A DNA stretch of 22,500 nucleotides from positions 471,185 through 493,684 of the forward strand of contig CAJNDS010001613.1 in NCBI GenBank assembly GCA_905221605.1, given 5' to 3'. The position numbers were made by a program, and so were the translations under genes. Positions 1 to 7,209 of this stretch are shown here, in pieces. Below the pieces are notes generated by a model, which had not been told where the DNA came from, ran no database searches, and saw only the letters and a list, made by a program, of their open reading frames with translations. Numbering within the stretch: the first letter of the stretch is position 1; each line of letters opens with the position of its first letter. The stretch is from Symbiodinium natans. Taxonomy: Eukaryota; Sar; Dinophyceae; Suessiales; Symbiodiniaceae.

Positions 1-115
1 CACCGAGACCCACGCTCAACCCTAAACCCTAAACCCTAAACCCGAAACCCTAAACCCTAAACCCCAAATCCTAAACCCTAAACCCTAAACCCTAAACCCT
101 AAGACCTTTCGGTTC
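1..115. repeat. Telomere-type CCCTAAA array, degenerate
   Basis: Tandem CCCTAAA units with a few CCCGAAA and CCCCAAA variants. It lies at the window edge but is followed by unique sequence and then by arrays in the opposite orientation, so it is not a chromosome end. Confidence 0.9.
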
Positions 116-120
116 AGAAG

Positions 121-216
121 ATGTTTCGATTCGCCACCCCCGCCAGCCTCTTGTCTTTGGAGGTCTATGAGGTGCTCCGCCGCTATGGCCAGCTAGACGA
201 GACGCGGCGGTTTTGA
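121..216 (+). CDS. Candidate exon or short ORF, unknown protein
   Basis: An ATG opens 31 codons ending in TGA (starts MFRFATPASL, ends LDETRRF). Possible acceptors (CAG, AAG) sit just before the ATG after a CCCTAAA array. A GT donor lies inside the last codons (CGGCG then GTTTTG), so the stop may be intronic. About 77% of third positions are G or C, like the secure gene at 17557. The product is not recognised. The reverse strand is also open, so the strand is likely but not certain. Confidence 0.4.
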   Translation: MFRFATPASLLSLEVYEVLRRYGQLDETRRF

Positions 217-224
217 AGAGGTGC

Positions 225-478
225 TTTCGGGTTAGGGTTTAGGGTTTAGGGTTTAGGGTTTAGGGTTTAGGGTTTAGGGTTTAGGGTTTAGGGTTTAGGG
301 CTTAGGGTGTGGGGTTTAGGCTTTAGGGTTTAGGGTTTAGGAGTTTGAGGCTTCGGGTTTGGGGGTTTGCGGGTTTAGGGGATTTGAGGGTTGGGGTTCG
401 GGGGTTTTAGGGGTGTATGAGGGTGCAAGGCTTTTCGGGTTGAGGGTTTAGGGTTTGGGTTTGGGGTTAAGGGTGTCT
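225..478. repeat. TTTAGGG array, decaying rightward
   Basis: Perfect TTTAGGG units at about 230-300 decay into G/T-rich variants (TTTGGGG, CTTAGGG) to 478. Orientation is opposite to the array at position 1. Confidence 0.9.
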
Positions 479-481
479 CAG

Positions 482-546
482 CCGTGCGCCCCGACTTGTG
501 GAGCCCCACCCCCGCTTGGGCTCCGCCCTCACCTTGACCTTTGCGG
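482..546 (+). CDS. Candidate internal exon, unknown protein
   Basis: An island between CTCAG and GTTTAGGG. The frame starting one base in is open for 21 codons (APRLVEPHPRLGSALTLTFA) with about 81% G/C at third positions. The donor GT is the first GT of the following TTTAGGG stretch. A second frame is also open. Product not recognised. Confidence 0.35.
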
Positions 547-591
547 GTTTAGGGTTTCCTCGCTTTCTGATCGTGCCCACGTATATCAATC

Positions 592-1026
592 TTGTTGAGA
601 GTGGCACCCTCGTATCCTCGGTTTCTAAGAGCTCCGGGGCTCCTGTTGGTCCGGATCGAGGTTTGGGATTGGGGTTGGCTGCCGCCTTCGCCCTGGCAAT
701 GCTGCATGCAAGGATGCCTTCCTGGTTTGGCGCTTCTGCCTGCCCTGCCTGGCGTGACCCTAAAAAATTTTGCTCAACACCACCAGACCTGCCTGGCAGC
801 CTTTTGGAGGGGCCCAGGGAGACCCCGCAAGAGAGGATGCACCGAACAGCCCGAAGGTTTGGGGTATCTTATTCTAGGGCGACCTGACGGGCCAGCGACC
901 TGCCGGTCCGCCACGCAGCCCGTAGCTGCCTACGGGACTGAGAGCTCCGTCGCTGGATCCGGCTCCCTCGCCTGCCGGCTTCGGTGCGTTCGCCCTGCTC
1001 GACGGCCCCGGGCTCACTCCGTTTAG
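592..1026 (+). CDS. Open frame in GC-rich block, hypothetical
   Basis: A 144-codon frame opening at TTG runs through a GC-rich unique block to a TAG supplied by the next TTTAGGG array (GTTTAG at 1021). Within it, 600-660 is bounded by an AG and by GAG/GTTTGGG, and 878-1020 is bounded by CTAG and TCC/GTTTAGGG with about 70% third-position G/C. It may therefore be two or more exons rather than one frame. Other frames and the opposite strand are also largely open here. No domain recognised. Confidence 0.3.
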   Translation: MLRVAPSYPRFLRAPGLLLVRIEVWDWGWLPPSPWQCCMQGCLPGLALLPALPGVTLKNFAQHHQTCLAAFWRGPGRPRKRGCTEQPEGLGYLILGRPDGPATCRSATQPVAAYGTESSVAGSGSLACRLRCVRPARRPRAHSV

Positions 1027-1112
1027 GGTTCGGGGTTAGGGGTTGGGGTTTAGGGGTTGGGGTTTAGGGTTTAGGGTTGGGGTTTAGAGATTAGGGGTTA
1101 GGGGGGCTGGTG
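1021..1112. repeat. TTTAGGG/TTGGGG variant array
   Basis: Degenerate TTTAGGG units mixed with GGTTGGGG. They directly abut the open frame on the left. Confidence 0.85.
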
Positions 1113-1372
1113 GGAAATTCAGGTCCGTGTGTGGGGTTCGGGGCTTAAGCTGCTTGATTGGGTTTGACCTTAGAAGCCTTCAAAACCCCCTAAAGCCCCA
1201 AGCCCTCAAGAGCCCCCTGAACATCCCAATGGCGCGCGCCAACTTTTGACCCCCCCTTGTGAAACTAAACCTCTGAACCCAAGAGCACGAAAAAGATGTA
1301 ACCCAGACTCCAGACGAGAGAAACCCAAACCCTGGGCCTGGAACAAACCTAGAGACCTTTAAAGAGCCCCAG
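1113..1372. other. Unassigned unique spacer
   Basis: About 260 bp of mixed sequence with scattered single CCCAAAC-like motifs. I found no convincing frame or repeat in it. Confidence 0.6.
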
Positions 1373-1551
1373 CCGAGGAGCTGACTTCCACGGAGGAGGG
1401 CTTCAGTGCCAGATTCAGCCGCTTGTTGGGCAACATCGAGGTTTAGGGTTTGGGGTTTAGGGTTTAGGGTTTCGGGCGTAGGGTTTCGGGTTTCCCACCT
1501 AGCCTGTCTTTGACAAGAGGCTAGAGTTTCTGTTGAGTCACATGTACTTGA
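1373..1551 (+). CDS. Candidate two-exon segment, unknown protein
   Basis: Exon 1373-1440 (after CCCCAG) carries 22 codons ending FSRLLGNIE, with about 86% third-position G/C, and stops exactly at a GTTTAGGG array. The array serves as the intron (1441-1502) and ends CCACCTAG. Exon 1503-1551 continues in phase 0 with PVFDKRLEFLLSHMYL. Donors in the second exon are ambiguous (GT at 1544 or 1552). The joined protein has no family I recognise. Phase agreement across the array is the main support. Confidence 0.45.
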
Positions 1552-1717
1552 GTTGCTGCTGAGTGTCGAGTTTAGGGTGTAGGGTTTAGGGGTTCAGTGT
1601 GGCAGTATTCTTTTTGTAGTCCACCGTACCTGAACTCTGAAGGTTTTCGTGAAAGTGGCAGCTAAGCTGTCGTTGCTTAAAAAAAGGGACCAGATCATAG
1701 ATTGTTATTATTTGGTA

Positions 1718-1736
1718 TACTAACAGTCCTTAATAG
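1718..1736 (+). promoter_or_regulatory. Branch-point motif plus 3' splice site
   Basis: TACTAAC at 1718-1724 matches the classical branch-point consensus and lies 13 bases before the AG at 1735-1736. An in-frame TAG sits at the junction, so the exon must start right after it. This is the clearest branch signal seen in the window. Confidence 0.4.
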
Positions 1737-1849
1737 GCATTGTGGTACTCCATTATCCCTATGAAGGACTGTGAGTATAAGGGCGTTGCTCAGTTCAAGT
1801 TCCTTACCAGCAGCCCAGTGAATGGTGCGCAAGGCTTGCCTGCGCTAGG
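1737..1849 (+). CDS. Candidate exon, unknown protein
   Basis: It follows a TACTAAC...AG acceptor and is open for 37 codons (ALWYSIIPMKDCEYKG, later QFKFLTSSPVNGAQGLP). About 62% of third positions are G/C. It ends at GTTTACGG, a decayed TTTAGGG unit. A competing reading splices at GTGAGTAT (1771) in another frame, but its third-position G/C is much lower. Product not recognised. Confidence 0.45.
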
Positions 1850-1892
1850 GTTTACGGTTTAGGATGGACCCGCCCTTGCTGCAAGGGGCCTA

Positions 1893-1968
1893 AACCCTAA
1901 ACCCTAAACCCTAAACTTAAACCCTAAACCCTAAACCCTAAACCCTAAACCCTAAACCCTAAACCCTA
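1893..1968. repeat. CCCTAAA array
   Basis: About ten near-perfect units, ending CCCTAG, which could act as a 3' splice site for the next island. Confidence 0.9.
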
Positions 1969-1969
1969 G

Positions 1970-2023
1970 TCCCGAGACCACCCCAAACATGGAGGCTCAC
2001 ACCCTGAGGCCTTGTGCTTGAGG
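1970..2023 (+). CDS. Weak candidate exon
   Basis: The island between CCCTAG and GTTTGGG is open in at least two frames (for example SRDHPKHGGSHPEALCLR). The frame with one leading base (PETTPNMEAHTLRP) would join in phase to the exon ending at 1849. Too short to decide. Confidence 0.25.
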
Positions 2024-2087
2024 GTTTGGGTTGAGGGTTTGGGGCACGAGGCGTCCTAAACTACGCCTTCCCCTTTTTTGCAGGGGA

Positions 2088-2209
2088 TACTTGGAGGTTC
2101 AGGGTACTTATAACCCCAATTCTATCTGCACTTATATATGCCCCCTAAGTCCTCTAAGTAGGTGATAAGTGGACTTATAGTTGGGGTTATACCCATGAAC
2201 CTCCAAGTA
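2088..2209. mobile_element. Hairpin element, possible introner or MITE
   Basis: A 122-bp stretch whose ends are inverted copies: TACTTGGAGGTTC on the left and GAACCTCCAAGTA on the right, 13 of 13 matching. Complementarity continues inward (TATAACCCCAA against TTGGGGTTATA), so most of it can fold as one stem. A pyrimidine-rich tract and CAG precede it and it ends CCAAG. It could be an intron-forming non-autonomous DNA element. It has no coding capacity. Confidence 0.6.
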
Positions 2210-2320
2210 GGCTCCCTTTACACGAAACAAGGGTGCCCTTTAGGGTTTAGGAGTTCAGGGTTTAGGATCGCGGGAACCATAGTTGGGAAAAATGATCATT
2301 TAAGGTTTCAATCCTATCCG

Positions 2321-2356
2321 ATATATATATATATATACATATAGATAGATAGATGG
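2321..2356. repeat. (TA)n and GATA microsatellite
   Basis: Alternating TA followed by four GATA-type units in an AT-rich spacer. Confidence 0.85.
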
Positions 2357-2385
2357 ACAGATACATTTTTTTGATACAGATATAG

Positions 2386-2438
2386 CCTCTAGCGGAGATC
2401 CTGAAATCGCGGTCCCTACAGAAGGAGTACGGCTTAGC
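2386..2438 (+). CDS. Candidate exon, unknown protein
   Basis: After TATAG the frame PLAEILKSRSLQKEYGL runs 17 codons with about 71% third-position G/C and ends at GTGTTTAGGG. An alternative acceptor at 2392 gives another open frame with only about one third G/C at third positions. Product not recognised. Confidence 0.4.
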
Positions 2439-2461
2439 GTGTTTAGGGCTTCCGGTTTTCT

Positions 2462-2653
2462 AGGGTTAATACCCTAAACCCTAAACCCTAAACCCTAAAC
2501 CCTAAACCCTAAACCCTAAGCCCTAAGCCCTAAGCCCTAAACCCTAAACCCTAGACCCTAGACCCTAGACCCTAAACCCTAAACCCTGAACCCTAAACCC
2601 TAAACCCTAAACCCTAAACCCTAAACCCTAAACCCTAAACCCTAAACCCTAAA
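2462..2653. repeat. CCCTAAA array with variant blocks
   Basis: Mostly perfect CCCTAAA. A block of CCCTAAG and then CCCTAGA variants sits inside, which suggests local homogenisation of point variants. Confidence 0.92.
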
Positions 2654-2688
2654 CCCAAACAGAATGGAAACAAAGATGGAAGGCTACA
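2654..2688. repeat. Array-edge segment shared with 21404-21438
   Basis: The unique 35 bp beside the array (CCCAAAC, then AATGGAAACAAAGATGG, then AAGGCTACA) recurs at 21404-21438 with one mismatch, and both copies are preceded by a CCCTAAA array. The similarity stops abruptly at CTACA. Confidence 0.85.
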
Positions 2689-2779
2689 CCTCGGGAGCTG
2701 TTGCGGCCCGGAACTGTCTGCACAGGGCTCCGCTGCAGCTGGAGGGCCAGGAGAGGGGCTTCCTCCCCAATTCCCCACC
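2689..2779. other. GC-rich island, coding strand undecided
   Basis: It is open in all three forward frames and in at least one reverse frame. The reverse frame is bounded by TTTAG and by G/GTGTAG (WGIGEEAPLLALQLQ, about 72% third-position G/C). The best forward frame contains NCLHRAPLQLEGQERGF (about 79%). It is probably exonic, but strand and frame cannot be chosen by eye. Confidence 0.3.
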
Positions 2780-3180
2780 CTAAACCCTAAACCCTAAACC
2801 CTAAACCCTAAACCCAAAACCCTAAACCCTAAACCCTAAACCCTAAACCCAAAAATTGAAACCCTGAACCCTGAACCCTGAATCCTGAACCCTAAGCCCG
2901 AAACCCTGAGCCCTAAACCCCTAAGCACAAAACCCTGACTTCTAGAGTTCAGGGCCACGGTCGTGACTCTACTGTGTGTGCCCCACCTGCCAAGCAGTGC
3001 CCTGACACATGCAGCCCAAATTACAAATCCCCAAGCCCTACACCCTAAACCCTAAACCCTAAACCCTAAACCCTAAACCCTAAACCCTCAACCAGGGTTT
3101 AGGGTTTTTTGGGGTGCTCTGGGTCTCAGGTTTCCCCTAAACCCTAACCCTTAACCAGGGCTTAGGGTTTTTGGGGGTGC
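2780..3180. repeat. Degenerate CCCTAAA arrays with a unique spacer
   Basis: CCCTAAA/CCCTGAA units at 2780-2935, a unique spacer at about 2936-3035 open on both strands without a clear winner, CCCTAAA at 3042-3090, then mixed TTTAGGG and CCCTAA bits. A GGTGCTCTGGGTCTCAG motif at about 3113 recurs as GGTGCTTCTGGGTCTCAG at 3176, each after a CCAGGGYTTAGGGTTT block: a local duplication of about 65 bp. Confidence 0.7.
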
Positions 3181-3193
3181 TTCTGGGTCTCAG

Positions 3194-3288
3194 AAACCTG
3201 CGCTCTCTGGACCAGGAGGGGCCGATGCCCAGGTTCTGCATCGAGTACAAGCAGTTCATGCAGAAGCGGCTCCGGCGTCGGAAGAGGG
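3194..3288 (+). CDS. Candidate exon, unknown basic protein
   Basis: After GGTCTCAG the frame is open for 31 codons: NLRSLDQEGPMPRFC, then IEYKQFMQKRLRRRKR. About 94% of third positions are G or C, the highest value in the window, which strongly favours this frame. It ends AGGG/GTCTCGGG and is followed by a pyrimidine tract. The C-terminal run of Arg/Lys is highly basic. The phase does not match the next candidate at 3397 directly, so an exon may be missing or the donor may be unusual. Confidence 0.6.
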
Positions 3289-3299
3289 GTCTCGGGTTT

Positions 3300-3353
3300 A
3301 GCTGTACCCCTTCCCCCCCTACCCCCTCCCTACCCCCCCCTCCCCCCCCTCCC
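3300..3353. repeat. C-rich pyrimidine tract
   Basis: Long CCCCC/CCCT runs. Frames across it give only Pro-rich or Gly-rich low-complexity peptide. Confidence 0.85.
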
Positions 3354-3396
3354 AAAAGGTTTAGGGTTTAGGGCTTTGTGGGTTCTGAGGCCCCAG

Positions 3397-3776
3397 GTTA
3401 AGGCGAAGCTTTACTACATCTGGGACTGCGTGATGGGAGTTTCGGGGTTGGGGTGCTGAGATTTTGGGCTTGGCGTTATGGGTTGCATGGGTTGACGGGG
3501 CAGGTCTGCCTCTGCGGCCTTATGCCCCAAAGGCCCTCGACCCTGGACCCCTGAACCCTGAACCCTAAACCCTGAACCCTGAACCCTAAACCCGAAACCC
3601 TGAAGCCTAAACCCGAAACCCTAATCCCCAAACCCCAAACCCTGAACCCTAAACCTTCAAAACCCGAAACCAGACCAAGTCCCCAGCCTCTAAGGTGGTT
3701 GTGGGAGACAATTTCTGCCAATTGGCGCTTCGTGTTCCCGCTCTTCGTCGTCTGCATGCGCCTTGCATACATCCTG
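3397..3776 (+). CDS. Candidate three-exon membrane protein segment
   Basis: Exon 3397-3438 (CCCAG/GTT) encodes VKAKLYYIWDCVMG. Exon 3504-3532 (GGCAG/GTC) encodes VCLCGLMPQ. Exon 3695-3776 (TAAG/G) encodes WLWETISANW, then RFVFPLFVVCMRLAYIL, before GTAGCC. The phases agree (0/0, then 2/2) if the second donor is GC (AG/GCCCTC). Third-position G/C is about 79%, 86% and 74%. The last exon holds a hydrophobic stretch of about 17 residues that could span a membrane. No family recognised. The reverse strand of the last exon is also open. Confidence 0.45.
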
Positions 3777-3789
3777 GTAGCCTGAGGGC

Positions 3790-4130
3790 CTTAACCCTAA
3801 ACCCTAAACCCTAAACCCTAAACCCTAAACCCAAAACCCAAAACCCTAAACCCTAAACCCTAACCCCTAAACCCTAAACCCTAAACCCGAAACCGTTTAC
3901 CAACCCGAAGCCTCAGACCTTGGACCCTGAGCCCTAAACCCTAAACCCTGAAACCCTGTACTCGAGACCCTAACCCTAAACCCTAAACCCTAAACCCTAA
4001 ACCCTAACCCTAAACCCTAAACCCTAAACCCTAAACCCTAAACCCTAAACCCTAAACCCTAAACCCCAAACCCTAAACCCCAAACCTGAAGCCCTGAACC
4101 CTGAACCACCCAACCTTAGTCGCGCCCCTC
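3790..4130. repeat. CCCTAAA arrays, long
   Basis: Near-perfect units at 3790-3895 and 3965-4080 with short degenerate links (CCCGAAA, CCCTGAA). No convincing exon in the links. Confidence 0.9.
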
Positions 4131-4159
4131 GCCTAGACCCCAAACCTTTAAGGTTTCGA

Positions 4160-4266
4160 GGTTCATGGTTGGGTTTAGGGTTCAGGTTTAGGGTTTAGGG
4201 TTTAGGGTATAGGGTTTAGGGTTTAGGGTTCAGGGTTTAGGGTGTAGGGTTTAGGGTTTAGGGTTT
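4160..4266. repeat. TTTAGGG array
   Basis: Orientation flips here relative to the array on the left. Includes TTCAGGG and TGTAGGG variants. Confidence 0.9.
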
Positions 4267-4286
4267 TCCGGGGCTTTATGCGACAG

Positions 4287-4506
4287 GTTCGGGACCACCT
4301 ACTTCATCTGGGACCCCATGCGCACGGCGACCCGGCTTGCAGCAACGGCTGTATCGTACCCTTAAACCTAGAGCCCTAAACCCTAAACCCTAAACCCTAA
4401 ACCCAAAACCCTAGAAGCTCTGCCCCAGATCCTATACACAAACAATCCCTCAACCGCTGGCAGGGAGTATTTTTTTAGCTACCTAAAGCAGACCCCCTTG
4501 GCCTAA
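4287..4506 (+). CDS. Candidate two-exon C-terminal segment
   Basis: Exon 4287-4350 (GACAG/G) encodes FGTTYFIWDPMRTATRLAAT with about 81% third-position G/C and ends at GTATCG. A short intron containing CCCTAAA ends in a pyrimidine-rich CTCTGCCCCAG. Exon 4429-4506 continues in phase 0 (ILYTNNPSTAGREYFFSY...) to a TAA at 4504. Both junctions are canonical GT-AG. It is not recognised. A minus-strand chain in the same place was rejected because its third-position G/C is only about 41%. Confidence 0.45.
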
Positions 4507-4630
4507 AGGCTCAAACCCACCCTATCACGTCAAAAACCACAAAGCCGCAACGGGTGCCAAAATCCCTAAACCCTAAACCCTAAACGCTAAACCCTAAACC
4601 CCAAACCCTAAACCCTAGACCCCTCGCAAG
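4507..4630. other. Spacer and CCCTAAA array
   Basis: Unique spacer to about 4560, then CCCTAAA with CGCTAAA and CCCCAAA variants to 4620. No further frame chosen. Confidence 0.6.
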
Positions 4631-5625
4631 CTTGCAAACGTAATTTTGGGGTTGACCTGGGGCGTTATTGTTGAGGCATTCGGGTGCGTGGCTGCCTGTG
4701 GCTTCCGCTTCCCTAAACCCTAAGCCCTAAACCCTAAACCCTAAACCCTAAACCCTACGCCGTAGGCCCTACAGCCCTTAACCCCACCACGCTAAACCCC
4801 AAAACCTTACAATTAAAGCCCAAAACTCCAAAACCCCAAGCCCTAAACCTCAAAAGCCTAAGCCCTAAAACCCTGAAGCTTAAACACTAAACCCTAAACC
4901 CCAAATCCGAAACCCTAAACCCTAAACCCTAAAACCCTAAACCCTAAAACCCTAAACCCTAAACCCTAAACTCTAAACCCTAAACCCTAAACCCTAAACC
5001 CTAATGCAAAAGCTCCGAGCCCCAGGCTTTCGTCCATCTGCGCTTGGCCTCGATCTTCTCCGCCCCGCCACCGCCTGCCTCGCGTGATTCCGAGAGCATG
5101 GAAGGCCCCAACTTGCTGTTCTGGGTTTAGGGTTTAGGGTTTAGGGGTTTAGGGTTTAGGGTTTAGGGTCTAGGGTTTAGGGTCTAGGTTTCAGGCTTCA
5201 GGCTTTAGGGTTGCAGGTGCAGGGTCGTAGTAGGGAATTAGGGGCTTGGGGGGGGGGATCCTAAACCCTGCCCTAAACCCCAAGCCCTGCGCCCTAAACC
5301 CTAAACCTTAAACCCTAAACCCTAAACCCTAAACCTACTGTAGACATTCGCGAGCACTCCGGAAGGCTACAAGGCCTAACGTGCCAAAGCTCTCGATCCC
5401 AAACTCCGAATCAAGCCCCTAAGCCCAAGACCCTAAAACCCTGAATCTCAAACCCAAAGCCCTGAATCCTAAACCATAAACCCTAAACCCTAAACCCTAA
5501 ACCTCCAGGTGACTCCCCCTACGCTGGGCTTGGGGGTCTCGGCTTGCGCGTGCTGCACACCACGGCGCAGGGGCTTCGGGAGGCTCGCGCCTCGACGCCT
5601 TTTGGGCAGCATCTCAGGGGAGATG
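4631..5625 (+). CDS. Candidate four-exon gene segment, unknown
   Basis: Proposed exons: 4631-4687 (LANVILGLTWGVIVEAFGC); 5026-5124 (CCCAG/GCT; AFVHLRLASIFSA, then SESMEGPNLLFW; about 79% third-position G/C; donor is the first GT of a TTTAGGG array); 5344-5365 (TGTAG/ACA; TFASTPE; GC donor); 5509-5625 (CCAG/GT; DSPYAGLGGLGLRVLHTTAQ...; about 74%; donor G/GTGGGG). Phases are 0/0, 0/0 and 1/1. The second exon is the best supported. The third is very short and its GC donor is a choice made to keep phase. Introns hold CCCTAAA (4710-5004, 5290-5336, 5470-5504) and TTTAGGG (5125-5190). No family recognised. Confidence 0.4.
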
Positions 5626-5689
5626 GTGGGGGGTTTAGGGTTTAGGGTTTCGGGTTTAGGGTTTAGGGTTTAGGGTAAGGGATGTTTAG

Positions 5690-5990
5690 GTTTTCGCGCT
5701 TCTCATGGTTGGTTGCCATTTCCTTCGCTTTACTTAATTTTTTTTCATCGCTGCGATGTTGTTATGATGTGTTTCGTATTAAATGTATCATTCGCGTTGC
5801 TGCCATGTTTGATATCCAACCATTTGCCAAACTGATTCATAGTTATCACAACAGGTGATAGTTTCGTCATGAGTAACTTCTTCCTTATTTGTGGTTGTAT
5901 TCTCATATTCGTACGACTTTTCTAAGATTTGTATGAAATGTATGAATAAGTATCTATGGTTTTGAATGAGAGCTTTCTGGGGAAACTACC
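5690..5990. other. AT-rich island
   Basis: About 300 bp far richer in A/T than the surrounding spacers and free of telomere-like units. One frame after ACAG (5852) reads DSFVMSNFFLICGCILIF and then a stop, but AT-rich DNA often gives hydrophobic frames, so I do not call a gene. The right edge (CTACCCTAGAATCC) resembles the left arm of the hairpin element at 17655. Confidence 0.6.
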
Positions 5991-5999
5991 CTAGAATCC

Positions 6000-6186
6000 A
6001 CAAACCCCAAACCCTAAAACCCCAGAAAGCCCCAAATCCCTAAAGCCCCAAAACCCTAAACCTCTAAAACCCTAAAACCCCCAAAACCCTACAGCCCTAA
6101 AGCCTTTAAACCCTAAACCCTAAACCCTAAACCCTAAACCCTAAACCCTAAACCCTAAACCCTAAACCCTAAACCCTAAACCCTAA
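6000..6186. repeat. CCCTAAA array with CCCTAAAA prelude
   Basis: Irregular AAAACCCC units to about 6108, then about 11 perfect CCCTAAA units. Confidence 0.9.
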
Positions 6187-6192
6187 ACCAAG

Positions 6193-6276
6193 CTTGCAAT
6201 CCTCAACGCATTGGACTTTCGCCCAGCCATCCTCGAAGCTGCACGGCATCTTAAGCCCTTCAGCCGCAAGCGCTAG
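6193..6276 (+). CDS. Candidate terminal exon
   Basis: After CCAAG the frame is open for 27 codons (LAILNALDFRPAILEAARHL, then KPFSRKR) and ends in TAG at 6274. Third-position G/C is about 63%. The peptide looks alpha-helical and ends basic. Product not recognised. Confidence 0.45.
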   Translation, partial: LAILNALDFRPAILEAARHLKPFSRKR

Positions 6277-6356
6277 CGCAGGTGATTTTTTTGGATATAG
6301 GGTTTAGGGTTTAGGGTTTAGGGTTTAGGGTTCGCGGTTTAGGGTCGTTGTTCTAG

Positions 6357-6441
6357 GGTTTACCCCTCGGAAGAGAGAGTCGGCAGCCCCAGCCGTACTT
6401 GGCTGAAGCATGCCCTGCTGACAGCTACCCGGGAGCCTTAA
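6357..6441. CDS. Candidate exon, strand undecided
   Basis: The forward frame VYPSEERVGSPSRTWLKHAL... ends in TAA at 6439. The reverse frame SRVAVSRACFSQVRLGLP lies between TTAAG and GTAAACCC. Both have about 70% G/C at third positions. Only one can be real. Confidence 0.3.
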
Positions 6442-6477
6442 ACCCTGAACCCTCAACCTTGAAACCTGAACCCTTGA

Positions 6478-6578
6478 ACCTAAACCCTAAACCCTAAACC
6501 CTAAACCCTAAACCCTAAACCCTAAACCCTAAACCCTAAACCCTAAACCCTAAACCCTCAACCCTAAACCCTAAACCC
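6478..6578. repeat. CCCTAAA array
   Basis: About 14 near-perfect units. A short unique link and a run of about 14 G follow at 6634-6648. Confidence 0.9.
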
Positions 6579-6782
6579 TGCGTACTCGAGTCCGGCCCAA
6601 GGAAGCTTTCACACGAAGGTGGGCAGGGGAAAAGGGGGGGGGGGGGGTGGTTCCCTAAACCCGGAAAACCCTGTTTAGGGGTTTGTATAGGGGAGGGTTT
6701 AGGGTTTAGAGTTTAGGGTTTAGGGTTTGGGGTTGAGGGTTTAGGGTTTAGGGTTTCGAAACCCTGTTTAGGGTTTCTTCAG

Positions 6783-6836
6783 AAACTGCAACACCCCTTC
6801 ATCGAGGAATTGTTCCAGGCAGTCCTTCAAGCTTAG
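6783..6836 (+). CDS. Candidate short terminal exon
   Basis: After TTCTTCAG the frame KLQHPFIEELFQAVLQA runs to a TAG at 6834. Third-position G/C is about 59%, so support is modest. Product not recognised. Confidence 0.35.
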   Translation, partial: KLQHPFIEELFQAVLQA

Positions 6837-6854
6837 GGTGAAGACACTCGCACC

Positions 6855-7121
6855 CTAAACCCTCAACCCTAACCCTAAACCTTAAACCCAAAACCCTAAA
6901 CCCTAAACCCCAAAACCCTCAACCCTCAACCCCTAAAGCCCTGACCCCTTGTTCGAGTCCATAGGCCCGACCGGCATCATTTCGATGCAGGCCTGGTGAA
7001 GCCCTAGCAGCCCTAGCAGGTCTAGATCCCTAACCCTAAGCCCTAAACCCTAAACCGTAAGCCCTAAACCCTAAACCCGAAACCCGAAACCCGAAACCCT
7101 AAACCCTAAACCCTAAACCCT
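6855..7121. repeat. Degenerate CCCTAAA arrays
   Basis: CCCTAAA, CCCTCAA and CCCGAAA units with a unique link at 6940-7025. In that link a frame reads LFESIGPTGIISMQAW before TGA, too short to call with confidence. Confidence 0.8.
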
Positions 7122-7131
7122 TAACCCCAAG

Positions 7132-7203
7132 CCTTGCGAGGCCTGTTCGACGACTTCTGGGCCGAGCGTAAGAAGGAGATCGCCGATCTCCAGGAATCGC
7201 TGG
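7132..7203 (+). CDS. Candidate exon, helical charged protein
   Basis: After CCCAAG the frame is open for 23 codons (LRGLFDDFWAERKKEIADLQ, then ESL) and ends G/GTTTAAGG at the start of the long TTTAGGG block. About 83% of third positions are G/C. The charge pattern suggests an alpha-helix or coiled coil. No family recognised. Confidence 0.55.
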
Positions 7204-7209
7204 GTTTAA

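Noticed and set aside
1-480. A true chromosome end
   Set aside because: Arrays occur in both orientations through the whole window with unique DNA on both sides, so they are interstitial.
1771-1818. 48-base intron starting with consensus GTGAGTAT
   Set aside because: Using it forces exon frames with low third-position G/C, and the continuous 37-codon frame fits better. Left as an alternative.
4410-4565. Minus-strand three-exon chain (DFGTRCGFVVFD, VAKKILPAS, SGAELL)
   Set aside because: The phases agree and the edges are GT-AG, but third-position G/C is only about 41%, while the plus-strand model has about 63-81%.
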